Assembly: GCA_035079385.1 (NCBI GenBank)
Contig: JAVHKY010000003.1
Location: 27,853,501 to 27,917,500 of the forward strand
From: Aspidiotus rigidus
Taxonomy: Eukaryota; Arthropoda; Insecta; Hemiptera; Diaspididae
DNA length: 64,000 nt
Direction: 5' to 3'
In this document: positions 1 to 11,612 of the stretch, in pieces
Layout of the letters: every line of letters begins with the position of its first letter
Numbering within the stretch: the stretch's first letter is position 1
Program-made: the position numbers and the translations under genes
The notes under the pieces: model-generated
Database searches by the model: none
What the model was told of the DNA's origin: nothing
What the model saw: only the letters and a program-made list of their open reading frames with translations

Positions 1-158
1 CTTACATCGCATCGATTACCTCGCCTCTTTAAACAACCTCACCTCAGGTTAGATGTCCAAAGTCTCGATAAAAGGTGGCTAACTTTCTTGGACGTGAGAT
101 AAGAAAAATGAATTCGACAAAAAGTCTTAATGATGTCACAATGTCCATATAATTATAA

Positions 159-3100
159 TCTAATATACTAAAAAGCTAAATGACCCTTTGCCTCTCATTC
201 CTGATTTGCCCGATACAATTTAGCTAAAAAATAGCTAACGCGTGTATTCTATTACTATATATATGAATTGCCTAGCAAATTATAAGAAAAAATATTCGTG
301 AAATTCTAATGACGTCACAGCGACTGAAGGTTAACAGGCAAAATAGAAAATAGAAAATTAATAATTATTGGTTATTTAAGTGCAACGATTCATTATCACA
401 AACGTGCGTGTAAAAGTTCTCCATTTTCCTGTTATCGCATCCGACGTCAATTATCATACTGTGACAAGATTATAATTATTATTTATAAGAGTAAAATGAA
501 TTACCTAGCAAATTTGGAGGAAGAAAAAAAAAAAACAAAAAATGAATTGCCTAGCAAAATAAAACGTAACAACGATTCAACCTTACATCGATTACCTCGC
601 CTCTTTAAACAACCTCACCTCAGGTTAGATGTCCAAAGTCTCGATAAAAGGTAGCTAACTTTCTTGGACGCGAGACAAGAAAAATGAATTCGACAAAAAG
701 TTTTAATGATGTCACAATGTTCATATAATTATAATGATAATATAAGTATCTAATGAAGGAGAGCCAACAGGTAAAATAGAAAATGGTAGTCATAAAAATA
801 TGAGAATCCCTTATCAGTGTCAACTTTTTGAATAAAAATCACTTCAATTGTAAGAAGTAAAAGAAGAAAAGCGATTAAAATAATTTGTAAAATGGTATTA
901 TGGTTGTATTCTGAAAATAAGAATAACTGGAGTGGAGTGAGAAACAAACGAAAAGAACGTGAGGATAGGGAAGATGATTGGAAGAAGAGGTAGCAATCGA
1001 GTCAGATGGTGGTACTCAAATTTTAAGGCAGGAGAAAGAAAATGGATATGTATAAGTTGGAGTAATTGAGTACCATAGGTAGTTGCGGGAGTTGGAAACC
1101 GTGTTGGGAATGATTACATGGGACAGAGGATGAGACTGAGATTATATTGTGGGAAGTACGTTGATTTTGGAGAGTAGGACAGGAAAAAAGATGATAAATC
1201 GTCAGATTATCTGCATAATAAGATTTATATGAAGGTAGAGCATGGAAACCCAGGAGGAGATGAGAATGTTCAAGTTGAGAGTGACCAATTCTATATCGAG
1301 CGAAAATAACCTCTTTATGGTGGGAATTTCTGTTCGATGAAGACTGAGGATAGGTTAACTTTTAATGATTCAAGTTTGTTGCAGGGTTGTTTGTTTATGT
1401 GAGTGATACATGAATTAAGCTAGGATTAAGAAATAATGAAAGTTTTTATGGTTGTAAGTACGTAGTTACAAGGTGGGGTCCTTAATTTTGGGTGAAAGGG
1501 TGCAGTTTTTAGGCGCGCAATCAGTTTGATCATATTGAGGGCAACCGATGTGAACTGAGAATCAAATAACAGATACGTTTTGTACAGATGAGCGTAGAAA
1601 AGTGTGAGCTTGAACCTAATCAGAATTCCAACTATAGACACATCATGTGAGAAATTGAGAGGGACGTATTCAGGAAAAGTAGGGGGTACGATTCTAAGAA
1701 AAGGGCACAACGAAAGTTGAAAAAGAATATTACCATAAATAATATCAACAAGTATAAAGAGTTTCGGAAAACTCTGAAGAATGGAATAAAAGTAGCGCAT
1801 AAAACATACCTCAGTTCCCTAGAGGAAGACTTCAGACGAAATCCATCACATACCTAATTTACCCGATACAATTAGGCTAAAAAATAGCTAAAGCCTAATA
1901 TTAATAACGGTAACGATCTTCTCTTTGCACTTCATACCTCATTTTATCCGATACTTCGCAAATTGAAGGATAATTAATTTGGCAAAAAGTTCTAATGACG
2001 TCGAAATGTCCTAATGAAGGAGAGCTAATAGGCAAAATAGAAAGTAATAGTCACCAAAATATGATGATCCCTTATCAATATCAACTTTTTGAATCAAAAA
2101 TCACTTCCATTGTAAGAAGTAGAAGAAGAAAAGGAACTGAAATATTTGGAAAATGGAACTGACTAAGTTGCGAGAGTTGGAAATTGTGTTGGAAATGATT
2201 ACACAGGTCAGAGGATAATTGAGAAAATACTTTGTAGGAAGTATGTTGATTTTGAAGAGTAGGACAGGAAAAAAGGTGATAGATTCTCAGATTATCTATA
2301 TAATAAGATAGTAAGGATTGTAATGAAGCTTCCAATCAGATTTCTAGGATTCAACCAAAAGAAGTTCAATTGAAGGCTGTAATAGAAAACAATCACATGT
2401 TTGAATAAGGAATTCCCACATCCTCTTCTATAGGACGGATTGGTTTTGATATTGAGAATTGAATTCAAAATTGGAGGGGTTCCAAAAAGAGGAATTAGAT
2501 TTGATAAAATTTTGAAAATTAAGCCAACTATAGCAGGAGGGACTCGGAAAAATTGAGACATTTGAGCTCTATTATGATAGATAAGGGATAGGAAAAATTT
2601 TCAATATCAAAGGAGTCAGATTTGAAAAGATTTTTAATATTGGGAATTGAGCTATATATGACAGGAGAGGAACTTGGAAAAAATTGAACCATCAGAGGAG
2701 TTGAAATTGAAAACGCATTTTGTACATCGACCTATGCAATTATGACAAGTGGATAACTTTAAAAACTTTCAACTTCCAAGCTATATTTTTTAAGAGAGGA
2801 ACATGGAAGAATTTCAACTTCCAAGATATATATGACAGGAAAAGGACTTGGAAAAATATCAACCATCGTTCTAGGTAAATAATGGCGAGACACCAAAATT
2901 TTCAAAAATCCCTCCCCCTATGGAATAGGTTTCCTATTGAACCTCGATTTAGGTTAGGTAGTTGACATCATAAAAAACTAGCGATGCTCTTAACATCATT
3001 AGGATTTAACAGAAGAATCCCTAGAGAATAGTGAATTACAAAAATCAGGACTCGATGTCAAGAATAACTGTTAGTTGGAGGTGGGTGGACTCGAAGGAAT

Positions 3101-4030
3101 AAATTGAGGGCCTTGAGAAATTTTGTTCTAATTAAGGTAAATGAAGGAAGGGATTTTCAAAGTCTCAACTAAATCAACTCGAAAATAGGAGGAGTTACAT
3201 CATTTGCATGTAAAAAAGTGAGGTCAAAGAAATAATCATCGCTGAAAATTGGAACGACTGTAGTAACAAATTATACTGTCAACATATAATACACACAAGA
3301 TTTCAAAAAAAATCTTATGTAGAAAAAAAGTGAAAGAGAAAAAGGGAAATGAATGAACTAATCTTAGAATCGAAACGTTTTTCTTCCATTAATTTGTAGA
3401 TTAGAGGATGACACGTAGAATTAATTATCACCATACGGATAATTGGAGAAGATGGATGCAGAGGACTGAAAAAGAAGAATAGGAAGAGAGGGAAAACTGG
3501 AAGAGTGTAATACTGAGGCAGAGAACAATTTGAAAGACTCAGGAAACGATGAAGAAAGAAAGAAAAAAAAAAAAGGTTGTATGGAAGAACAAGTAAAGAA
3601 TGAAAGAGTCCAAAATTGAATGAAATTAGGAAAGAAGAAAAGCTTGAAAAGAAAACTAAGCAGATTGAATTGAACTATGAGATATGAAAAGATACAAAGA
3701 AAATAGTGTATATAAGAAATTTCAAATAACCTTAAACCCCAGGGTTACTCCCTTTGTTTCATGTATCTACCTTACCCAAAACCCTAAATAACAGAATTAA
3801 AAGTAGCCATGAGAACTTTGTGTTTGCATAAAAATTTTGAATACAGATATCCAAAAAAAAGTTGTCTGGAGAATTTCTACTTTTTTTTTTTGAATATCCA
3901 AAGCAGAAATATCTAGATAATTTACCGAGATTTTTAAAAATTATTCCTGTTTATATAGCGCTCTCGAATAAGATAAAAATGAAAAAACAAAAAACTAAGA
4001 GGCGCGCCGTAGGCGCGCCGGACTTGCTAG
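159..4030 (+). mobile_element. Helitron-1 copy A (full length, long variant), inserted in copy B
   Basis: It starts TCTAATATACTAAAAAGC at 159 after a host A, and ends with the GGCGCGCC-GTA-GGCGCGCC hairpin and CTAG (4027-4030) before a host T. That gives the A^T target with no duplication expected of Helitrons. The joined flanks ...ATAATTATAA / TGATAATATAAG match the uninterrupted sequence at about 727-746 inside the element itself, which confirms both ends. It is 3,872 bp long with no Rep/Hel coding. The only sizeable open frames (for example 1426-1800 on the - strand) run antisense and show no recognisable domain. Non-autonomous. Confidence 0.92.
2560..2870 (+). repeat. Degenerate 45-bp-unit array inside Helitron-1 copy A
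   Basis: Several diverged units follow one another here, best seen at about 2645-2700 and 2825-2870: 'GCTATATATGACAGGAGAGG' followed by 'AACTTGGAAAAAATTGAA'. Read on the - strand this is the unit of the 61.86-63.60 kb minisatellite (ATTTTTCCAAGTCCC, TCTCCTATCATATATAGCTC). Copies B, C and D carry the equivalent block. Confidence 0.75.
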
Positions 4031-6914
4031 TGATAATATAAGTATCTAATGAAGGAGAGCCAACAGGCAAAATAGAAAATAGTAGTCATAAAAATATGAG
4101 AATCCCTTATCAGTGTCAACTTTTTGAATAAAAATCACTTCAATTGTAAGAAGTAGAAGAAGAAAAGCGATTAAAATATTTGTAAAATGGTATTATTGTT
4201 GTATTCTGAAAATAAGAATAACTGGAGTGGAGTGAGAAACAAACGAAAAGAACGTGAGGATAGGGAAGATGATTGGAAGAAGAGGTAGCAATTGAGTCAG
4301 ATGGTGGTACTCAAATTTTAAGGCAGGAGAAAGAAAATGGATATGTATAAGTTGGAGTAATTAAGTACCATAGGTAGTTGCGGGAGTTGGAAACCGTGTT
4401 GGGAATGATTACATGGGACAGAGGATGAGACTGAGATTATATTGTGGGAAGTACGTTGATTTTGGAGAGTAGGACAGGAAAAAAGATGATAGATTGTCAG
4501 ATTATCTGCATAATAAGATTTACATGAAGGTAGAGTATGGAAACCCAGGAGGAGATGAGAATGTTCAAGTTGAGAGTGACCAATTCTATATCGAGCGAAA
4601 ATAACCTCTTTATGGTGGGAATTTCTGTTTGCTGAAGACTGAGGATAGGTTAACTTTTAAAGATTCCAAGTTTGTTGCAGGGTTGTTTTTTTATGTGAGT
4701 GATACAAGAATTAAGCTAGGATTAAGAAATAATGAAAGTTTTTATGGTCGTAAGTACGTAGTTACAAGGTGGGGTCCTTAATTTTGGGTGAAAGGGTGCA
4801 GTTTTTAGGCGCGCAATCAGTTTGATCATATTGAGGGCAACCGATGTGAACTGAGAATCAAATAAAAGATACGTTTTGTACAGATGAGCGTAGAAAAGTG
4901 TGAGCTTAAACCTAATCAGAATTCCAACTATAGACACATTATGTGAGAAATTGAGAGGGATGTATTCAGGAAAAGTAGGGGGTACGATTCTAAGAAAAGG
5001 GCACAACGAAAGTTGAAAAAGAATATTATCATAAATAATATCAACAAGTATGAAGAGTTTCGGAAAACCCTGAAGAATGGAATAAAGTAGCGCATAAAAC
5101 ATACCTCAGTTCCCTAGAAGAAGGCTTCAGACGAAATCCATCACATACCTAATTTACCCGATACAATTAAGCTAAAAAATAGCTAAAGCCTAATATTATA
5201 ACGGTAACGACCTTCTCTTTGCACTTCGTACCTCATTTTATCCGATACAATTTAGCACTTCGCAAATTGAAGGATAATTAATTTGGCAAAAAGTTCTAAT
5301 GACGTCCAAATGTCCACATAATGATGGAAAGTATCTAATGAAGGAGAGCTAATAGGCAAAATAGAAAATAGTAGTCACCAAAATATGATGATCCCTTATC
5401 AATATCAACTTTTTGAATCAAAAATCACTTCCATTGTAAGAAGTAGAAGAAGAAAAGCAACTGAAATATTTGGAAAATGGAACTGACTAACACAGGTAGT
5501 TGCGAGAGCTGGAAACTGTGTTGGAAATGATTACACAGGTCAGAGGATAATTGAGAAAATACTTTGTAGGAAGTATGTTGATTTTAAAGAGTAGAACAGG
5601 AAAAAAGGTGATAGATTCTCAGATTATCTGTATAATAAGATAGTAAGGATTGTAATGAAGCTTCCAATCAGATTTCTAGGATTCAATCAAAAGAAGTTCA
5701 ATTGAAGGCTGTAATAGAAAACAATCACATGTTTAATAAAGTTGAATAAGGAATTCCCACATCCTCTTCTATGGGACGGATTGGTTTTGATATTGAGAAT
5801 TGAATTCAAAATTGGAGGGGTTCCAAAAAGAGGAATTAGATTTGATAAAATTTTGAAAATTAAGCTAACTATAGCAAAAGGGATTCGGAAAAATTGAGAC
5901 ATTTGAGCTCTATTATGATAGATAAGGGATAGGAAAAATTTTCAATATCAAAGGAGTCAGATTTGAAAAGATTTTTAATATTGGGAATTGAGCTATATAT
6001 GACAGGAGAGGAACTTGTAAAAACTTGAACCATCAGAGGAGTTGAAATTGAAAACGCATTTTGTACATCGACCTTTGCAATTATGACAAGTGGACAACTT
6101 TAAAAACTGTCGACTTCCAAGCTACAAATATAATTTCTAAGAGAGGAACATGGAAGAATTTCAACTTCCAAGATATATATGACAGGAAAAGGACTTGGAA
6201 AAATATCAACCATTGTTCTAGGTAAATGATGGCGAGACACCAAAATTTTCAAAAATCCCTCCCCCTATGGAATAGGTTTCCTATTGAACCTCAATTTAGG
6301 TTAGGTAGTTGACATCATAAAAAACTGGAAATGCTCTTAATATCATCAGGATTTAACAGAAGAATCCCTAGAGAATAGTGAATTACATAAATCAGGACTC
6401 GATGTCAAGAATAACTGTTAGTTGGAGGTGGGTGGACTCGAAGGAATAAATTGAAGGCCTTGAGAAATTTTGTTCTAATTAAGGTAAATGAAGGAAGGGA
6501 TTTTCAAAGTCTCAACTAAATCAACTCGAAAATAGGAGGAGTTACATTATGGAAGAGTGTGATACTGAGGCAGAGAACAATTTGGAAGACTCAGGAAACG
6601 ATAAAGAAAGAAAAAAAAAAAAAAAGGTTGTATGGAAGAACAAGTAAAGAATGAAAGAGTGCAAAATTGAATGAAATTAAGAAAGAAGAAAAGCTTGAAA
6701 AGAAAACTAAGCAGATTGAATTGAACTATGGGCCAAAAAAAAGTTGTCTGGAGAATTTCTACTTTTTTTTTTTTTCAATATCCAAAGTAGAAATATCTAG
6801 ATAATTTACCGAGATTTTTAAAAATTATTCCTGTTTATATAGCGCTCTCGAATAAGATAAAAATGAAAAAACAAAAAACTAAGCGGCGCGCCGTAGGCGC
6901 GCCGGACTTGCTAG

Positions 6915-7509
6915 TCAATACCTAAAGGACAACCGCATATCCAGATTGTTAGCGGTAATGTCATTGCATTGGGTCAAATTACCCATTGGGTATGTACCTA
7001 CTACGATGGTGAGTCTGTGCATGTTTATGATAGCCTAAACACGCGATCATTAAATAATCCCCAGATGCAACAATTTTTGACGACGCTGTATCCTTACCAC
7101 CCCCCCTTATATCTTTGAAAAAGTGATGCAATAACCCAACACAGTCGACTGTGGAGTGTTTGCAATTGCATTCGCTACTTCCCTATTGAATAATAGAGAT
7201 CCATCAACCGAGGTGTATGATCATAGTACAATGCGATTGCATCTACTAAAAATTTTCAATGAAACGAGTTTGGCGCTATTTCCCACCACCATTTCATCAG
7301 TTTCGGAACTAGAGCTCCATCCAGAGGCTAATGAAAAATCTGCTTCACAATTAAGAACAAAAGGTCGGCCTCTCAAAGTAATTTCGAAAACTATAACACA
7401 AAAAAGAAAAGAAGTGAAGTAACGACGTGCTAAGAAGAGAAGTATGTTAAGGGAAAATTATGTCAAAGAGAAGTATCCTCCTGCGAGCGCGAAGCGCGAG
7501 CCCGTGTGA
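6915..7509 (+). pseudogene. Ulp1/C48-type cysteine protease-like C-terminal domain, 5' part cut off by a Helitron
   Basis: The reading begins directly at the Helitron B junction (codon TCA at 6915) and gives the order of a C48 (Ulp1/SENP-like) peptidase: the His motif THWVCTYYDGE, then VHVYDSL with the Asp, then TVDCGVFAIAFATSLL with the catalytic Cys. Such domains are common in multi-copy, transposon-linked genes of invertebrates. The frame is broken by a slip in the C-run at about 7099-7106, a TAA at 7132-7134 and another at 7420-7422; both stops look like CAA-to-TAA changes. A basic tail (RRAKKRSMLRENYVKEKYPP) continues to about 7509. The N-terminal half lies beyond the Helitron, outside the window. 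It ends 12 bp before a Helitron-2-like 3' terminus, so it may once have been Helitron cargo (inference). Confidence 0.8.
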
Positions 7510-7520
7510 GCGCCGCAGGC

Positions 7521-7561
7521 CTAGCCGCCAGACGCGCCGAAGGCGCGTCGCAAGCGGCTAG
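7521..7561 (+). mobile_element. 3' terminus of a Helitron-2-like element
   Basis: The segment reads CTAGCCGC, then the hairpin GACGCGCC-GAA-GGCGCGTC, then GCAAGCGG and CTAG (7558-7561), followed by T. The outer CTAGCCGC/GCGGCTAG palindrome and inner GCGC hairpin match the 3' ends of the elements at 26715 and 29774. No matching 5' end was found upstream, so this is a remnant or the end of an element that begins outside the window. Confidence 0.6.
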
Positions 7562-7639
7562 TGTTCACAATAACATGCTTAGATAAAAGAAAAGTTTTAC
7601 CATTATAATCTAGTGTCTTCCACTCCAACGGGTTAGTCA

Positions 7640-8050
7640 ATGTATCAACCTGATAAAGTGCAGTGCGTAACTATGAATTCAAAAAAAAGTCGACGATGTT
7701 TATCTTTGAAAGAAAAGATGAAGATTTTGAATTTACTCGAAAAAAAAGAACGTTCTATTTCAGAAGTACAGAAAGATTTTGGGTGCGGAAGAACACATAT
7801 TTATGAACTCGTGAAACGGAAAGCTGATGTTTTTGCTGAGTGGGAAAGCAATGCGACTTCTGGTAATGCGAAGAAAAAACAAAAAATAACGGACCATTTT
7901 TCGATAAGTAGAGGAAATAATGAGTTGCATGATGCTCTGCAAGTTTCCCAAAACATTATCGAAAAAGATATCGTTTTGGGAATAAATGCAGGACAACAGA
8001 CAAAAATTACTCATTATTTTCCTTCTACTCATCGCAATGTTATAGAGTAA
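7640..8050 (+). CDS. Short CENP-B/pogo-type HTH protein with C-terminal PIP-box-like motifs
   Basis: This is an intact 136-residue frame. Residues about 14-62 (SRRCLSLKEKMKILNLLEKK, then SEVQKDFGCGRTHIYELVKR) fit the N-terminal helix-turn-helix of CENP-B and pogo/Tigger transposases, which binds the element's termini. The remainder has a basic stretch (NAKKKQK), KITDHFS and, near the end, QTKITHYF, which fits the PCNA-interacting consensus QxxIxx[FY]F. Pogo transposase is known to bind PCNA through such a motif. The DDE catalytic domain is absent, so it cannot transpose. A pogo-like right terminus lies at 8138-8225. It is either an internally deleted pogo element or a domesticated binding protein. 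An internal ATG at residue 12 is an alternative start. Confidence 0.65.
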   Translation: MYQPDKVQCVTMNSKKSRRCLSLKEKMKILNLLEKKERSISEVQKDFGCGRTHIYELVKRKADVFAEWESNATSGNAKKKQKITDHFSISRGNNELHDALQVSQNIIEKDIVLGINAGQQTKITHYFPSTHRNVIE

Positions 8051-8117
8051 TTGAATTTCAATACGTACATTTACAAAGTATACTGTTCAGATATTATGTA
8101 CATTGTAATCATTAATT

Positions 8118-8225
8118 TTTTTTTTTTTTTTTTTTTTTTGTGAAACCTGGGTTCAACGGAAAAGTGCTCATAACGGAAAAAAATTTCGGTCCCGTGCGAT
8201 TCCGTTACAAACAGGTTTTACTGTA
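8118..8225 (+). mobile_element. Poly-T run and right terminus of a pogo/Tigger-like element
   Basis: A poly-T run (8118-8139) is followed by sequence ending ATTCCGTTACAAACAGG then TTTTACTGTA, the form of a Tigger/pogo terminal repeat ending in CTG next to a TA. The left terminus was not found; the region upstream of the HTH gene is occupied by the Helitron remnant. Confidence 0.55.
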
Positions 8226-8551
8226 TTAGGAACAGCGAAACATCCACCACCCTCGAACATCACCCTGGACACCCACGGCTCGCTTCGGACGTTGTCTGGA
8301 TCTTAGTTTTTTTATACACGTACTTAGGTCCAGTTTCTGTAGATTGTCACGAGCAGTGTAAAATACTATAGTGAAAAAATGGTAACTGCAATCAATTCGC
8401 TTATACCTGAGCCTGGTATTTCTCCTTCCTTCCTTTCTGGTTTTCGAGACTCTTTGTTGCAGCATTGTATCAAGAAAATTATATTGGCTCGCTTTCTAAA
8501 ATCTCGTCGTGCGTATGGCACCAGCCTGATGAGGTTCTCGCTATTCTCAAA
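8226..8551. other. Unclassified sequence between the pogo end and the MITE
   Basis: Mixed-composition sequence with short open frames on both strands. None has a recognisable domain. No repeat or RNA gene seen. Confidence 0.4.
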
Positions 8552-8553
8552 TA

Positions 8554-8772
8554 CAGGGTGGCCCAAAAGTCGCTTAACCGAAAAAATAAAAAAATGCATT
8601 GTTATTAAAAAGTTACAGAAATTGTTCAAAATGCATTCCATTATGCTGTAAAGACAAATTTAAACATTCGGGGACAGCAGCACAAATTCGGGCACAGAAT
8701 TCAGGGGTGAATTTGTCTACGGACATTTCAATGCGCTCTCTAACCGGGTTAAGCGACTTATGGGCCACCCTG
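8554..8772. mobile_element. Mariner/Tc1-like MITE, 219 bp, TA target duplication
   Basis: The terminal inverted repeats are CAGGGTGGCCCAAAAGTCGC and its near-perfect complement GCGACTTATGGGCCACCCTG, extending to TTAACC / GGTTAA. The element is flanked by TA at 8552-8553 and 8773-8774. It has no transposase coding. A CAGGGTG start next to TA is typical of mariner-like elements. Confidence 0.88.
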
Positions 8773-8774
8773 TA

Positions 8775-10207
8775 TATACGTTACAGTGTTCATAGCACGT
8801 GTTATATACAGTATTTACACTATAGATGAAAAAGATAGAAAAACTTCAACTCTGAGAGATATATTGTGAAGAGAGGGACTCGAAAAATGTCGAGCTCTCA
8901 ACCCCAATATAACTTGAAACAATTTTGTCCAACGAGGCACTCAATAACTGGATTTCTCTTCAAGTATACTAAATGGAATTTATCCAGAACTATCACCTAT
9001 TTCGCGATAATTCGATCAACTCAGTATTTTGCCAAGAATATTTTGTCTTCCCCTATTTCTCCCTCTAAAGATCAGTTTAGATTGCCTTGTCAGATTCTAC
9101 ACCCAGTGCAACCTTACTCTGCTTCTATAAATTACCGTTTTATAAAAAGTGTCTAATTTTAAGGCGATTCATCTTCTTATCGTCACCATCGACTTATAAG
9201 ACCATCGTTCTGAAATGTTGGGGAATACTTCGTACAAATTAATTTTCATCCCAGTCATTGGATGCAAATTGATGCAAATTTTAATGGATGAAACGATGAA
9301 AAAAAAAGTAAAGTTGCCAGAGTGATAACGTACGCTACATATGTCACGAGAAACTTCCGCACTTCAAGCCAAGGACTGCGACCCCCGTCGTAGGCCAAGC
9401 CAATATTTGACTTTCATCGTATGAACGATGATTTTTGCACCAGACGAACAGTATGCTTAGATACATGAACTTCGTTTATTGTTTTATTCTTTCGTACCTC
9501 TAACCTTAGTTTAGGACAAAGTAACACGTGCATCTATACCACTTTTACCCCTTATTAATTTACATCATATTCACTATTTGATTTCATCGCATAAAACTAG
9601 TCACTCGTACGACTTTAGCCGCGAAATCAATTAAACACGAAGGTAAATGCACTACAACTCTTGCTAAATGATAGCTAATAAGTTTCACGCGGTCGCTGAA
9701 TGGTTCCGTTCGCAGAACCGATGTTTGTTTATTCAGTTTCACTCGCTCACACTGAGATACATACTCGGGTCTCTTAATCATCTGTCATATCACTAACGCT
9801 AATTACACTGAACTGACGGTCATGTAAATGTCGCGAATTTCTAAAATGAAACTCAGCGCTTACTGAAACACTCTGTCACGTGAACTCGCGAGGTACAATA
9901 TGAAAGTTTCTATATTATTATTTTCGACGCACCTATATCATAAATAACAGTAATCGTTTCGATGTTTTAAATATTATGTACATTATTACAAATCAAATGA
10001 GGAAGGAAAAATCTTCGCAAGTTGCTGTTATGAAAAAAGGGTGTCAAAGGAAGGGAGAGAGGTATGGATTATTCCATCTGATCTGGACGATTTGGATTCT
10101 GTAAAGAAAAATTGCTAGTGGATTGCGTGAAATACATCACTGACTCACTCAAAAGTCAGTCAAGCATCACTGAGCCAATTGTTTTCGACATCAAGGGTGC
10201 GTTTTAC
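8775..10207. other. No gene recognised; apparently single-copy sequence
   Basis: It contains one isolated 45-bp-family unit near 8870-8905 (GAGAGGGACTCGAAAAATGT). Otherwise I see only short frames with no recognisable domain. A direct TGATGCAAATT/GGATGCAAATT pair lies near 9255-9280. Confidence 0.4.
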
Positions 10208-10449
10208 CCACAGAGTAAACAGAGGTCGTCTTCGCTATACTCATAATTTCAAACATATACAAATTCGTAGTTTAGGTTCGCCTAATGCGTGGAGTGCGCG
10301 TCAAGCTCTGCAAACAGCTGTACACTACGCAAATTGTTGAACGTTGCAGATTCACCGCTTGGTTAACTGCGTTAGGCGAACCCTAAACTATGAATTTTGA
10401 TGATGCCCGTGTCTCAAGCTCTCTTGGACAAACTCTGTTTACTCTGCGG
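10208..10449. mobile_element. Small foldback element (MITE-like), 242 bp
   Basis: The ends CCACAGAGTAAACAGAG and CTCTGTTTACTCTGCGG are inverted repeats. A second inverted pair lies inside (AGTTTAGGTTCGCCTAA and TTAGGCGAACCCTAAACT). I could not see a clear target duplication, so the superfamily is undetermined. Confidence 0.65.
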
Positions 10450-10783
10450 TTTCACCGTATCATACACGCATTTGCTACCTAAGCCTTGGAGGAAGACTAG
10501 TACGCATTGTTGCTAAGTATCCAACGGGTGGAAAAGCCACGTAATTTATGTGTAGGTAATAAATTGGGGGAATATTAAACTGCACGAAAAGAAAAAGGCG
10601 CTTCAACGAAAAACAGCGGCACGAAAAAATCATTCAAAATAACGAAATAACAAGATATAGTAACGAAAAGTACAGCACACGAAATTTTCGAGTATGCTCA
10701 CGAAAAAAAAAAAGAAAAATGCAAGAAATTTTCAGAATGTTTTCACGAAAAATAAAATAAAATAAATAAGAAGGAATGAACGC

Positions 10784-11290
10784 TTGCCCATTGGCCATTT
10801 TTTGAATAAAGTTTTAGACTCAGTCAGGCAGTGGTCAGAAGAACGAAATCCACATTCGAAAAATAGCACTCCATTCGTCAACATACCAGATATTTCTTTG
10901 CCGCTATGGACTGCCGCTTATCAGTGGGCTGCAGCTGATAAAGCAATTCTGCAACGCCCTCATGAGGAAGAAAGTTGTACGGAGTACTTCGTGGCAGCAG
11001 GAAGCAGTAAGAATTGTATTGGGTGGCGACGACAGATGGCAAACGTTTGACGACTTCAAAGCCCGCAAATTCAGTGTCTAAACCATAGTCACCAACAGAG
11101 AAAATTTGCGGGAATCGAAATGCATATACTCCTCCCCTCCTCTTTTTAAAAGTTCGCAGTGTAAGCATACGGTGGAACGTGCTGAAGCTACTACCAGCGG
11201 CACCTGAGGCGAAAAAATTTCGTCTCGGCCAAAAAAGAAAAGGTGGCCGGCCGAGTAAAGCTAAACCCGCTCTCGTGGTGCAATACATTT
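10784..11290 (+). pseudogene. MULE transposase C-terminal fragment 1
   Basis: The readable stretch includes KVLDSVRQWSEERNP and LPLWTAAYQWAAADKAIL. It is followed, after frame breaks near 11040-11110, by PEAKKFRLGQKRKGGRPSKA and KPALVVQ. The latter is the conserved basic tail that follows the SWIM zinc finger in insect MULE transposases (PLGxKRxRGRPxKAKKAL). The SWIM Cys/His residues themselves are not recognisable here. The catalytic DDE part is missing. The copy at 37170-37715 has the same order, so the internal deletion predates the split of the two elements. Confidence 0.65.
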
Positions 11291-11612
11291 TTAATCATAG
11301 TTTTCAACTATTTTATAATTGAATGCTTTCTTTTGGTTATATTAATTTGTAGGTTAAAAGTTTTAATTTTTCGTGATTTTTTTGTTTTTTGTTCAATATA
11401 TTTTTTTATGTTTCCGTACCATTTTTAATGTTCACTTCTATTTTTTTTTTTTTCGTGAAATGATTCTTAAGCGCCTGAAGTCTTTTTTAGGGGGAAATCT
11501 TTTTCAGCGCGACAAGAAATATAAAATACAAAATTTTTGCGACATAAATTCAAAAGCGATCTGTGGGAGTAAAAAATTAGGTACTTTTTAAGAAATTTTC
11601 AAGATTTAGTCA

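Larger units (their letters stand above)
1..6914 (+). mobile_element. Helitron-1 copy B (short variant, 5' end off window)
   Basis: The element runs in from the left edge and ends at the Helitron-type 3' terminus: the palindrome GGCGCGCCGTAGGCGCGCC, then GGACTTG and CTAG (6911-6914), followed by a host T. By comparison with copy A, only about 400 bp of its 5' end lie outside the window. It is interrupted by copy A at 159-4030, so its own sequence is 1-158 plus 4031-6914. Relative to A it lacks about 300 bp (joined near 6549) and about 170 bp (joined near 6731). Copy D shares both deletions, which defines a short variant. No Rep/helicase is encoded, so it is non-autonomous. Families of this kind are copied by rolling-circle transposition using proteins supplied in trans (established for Helitrons). 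Confidence 0.85.
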
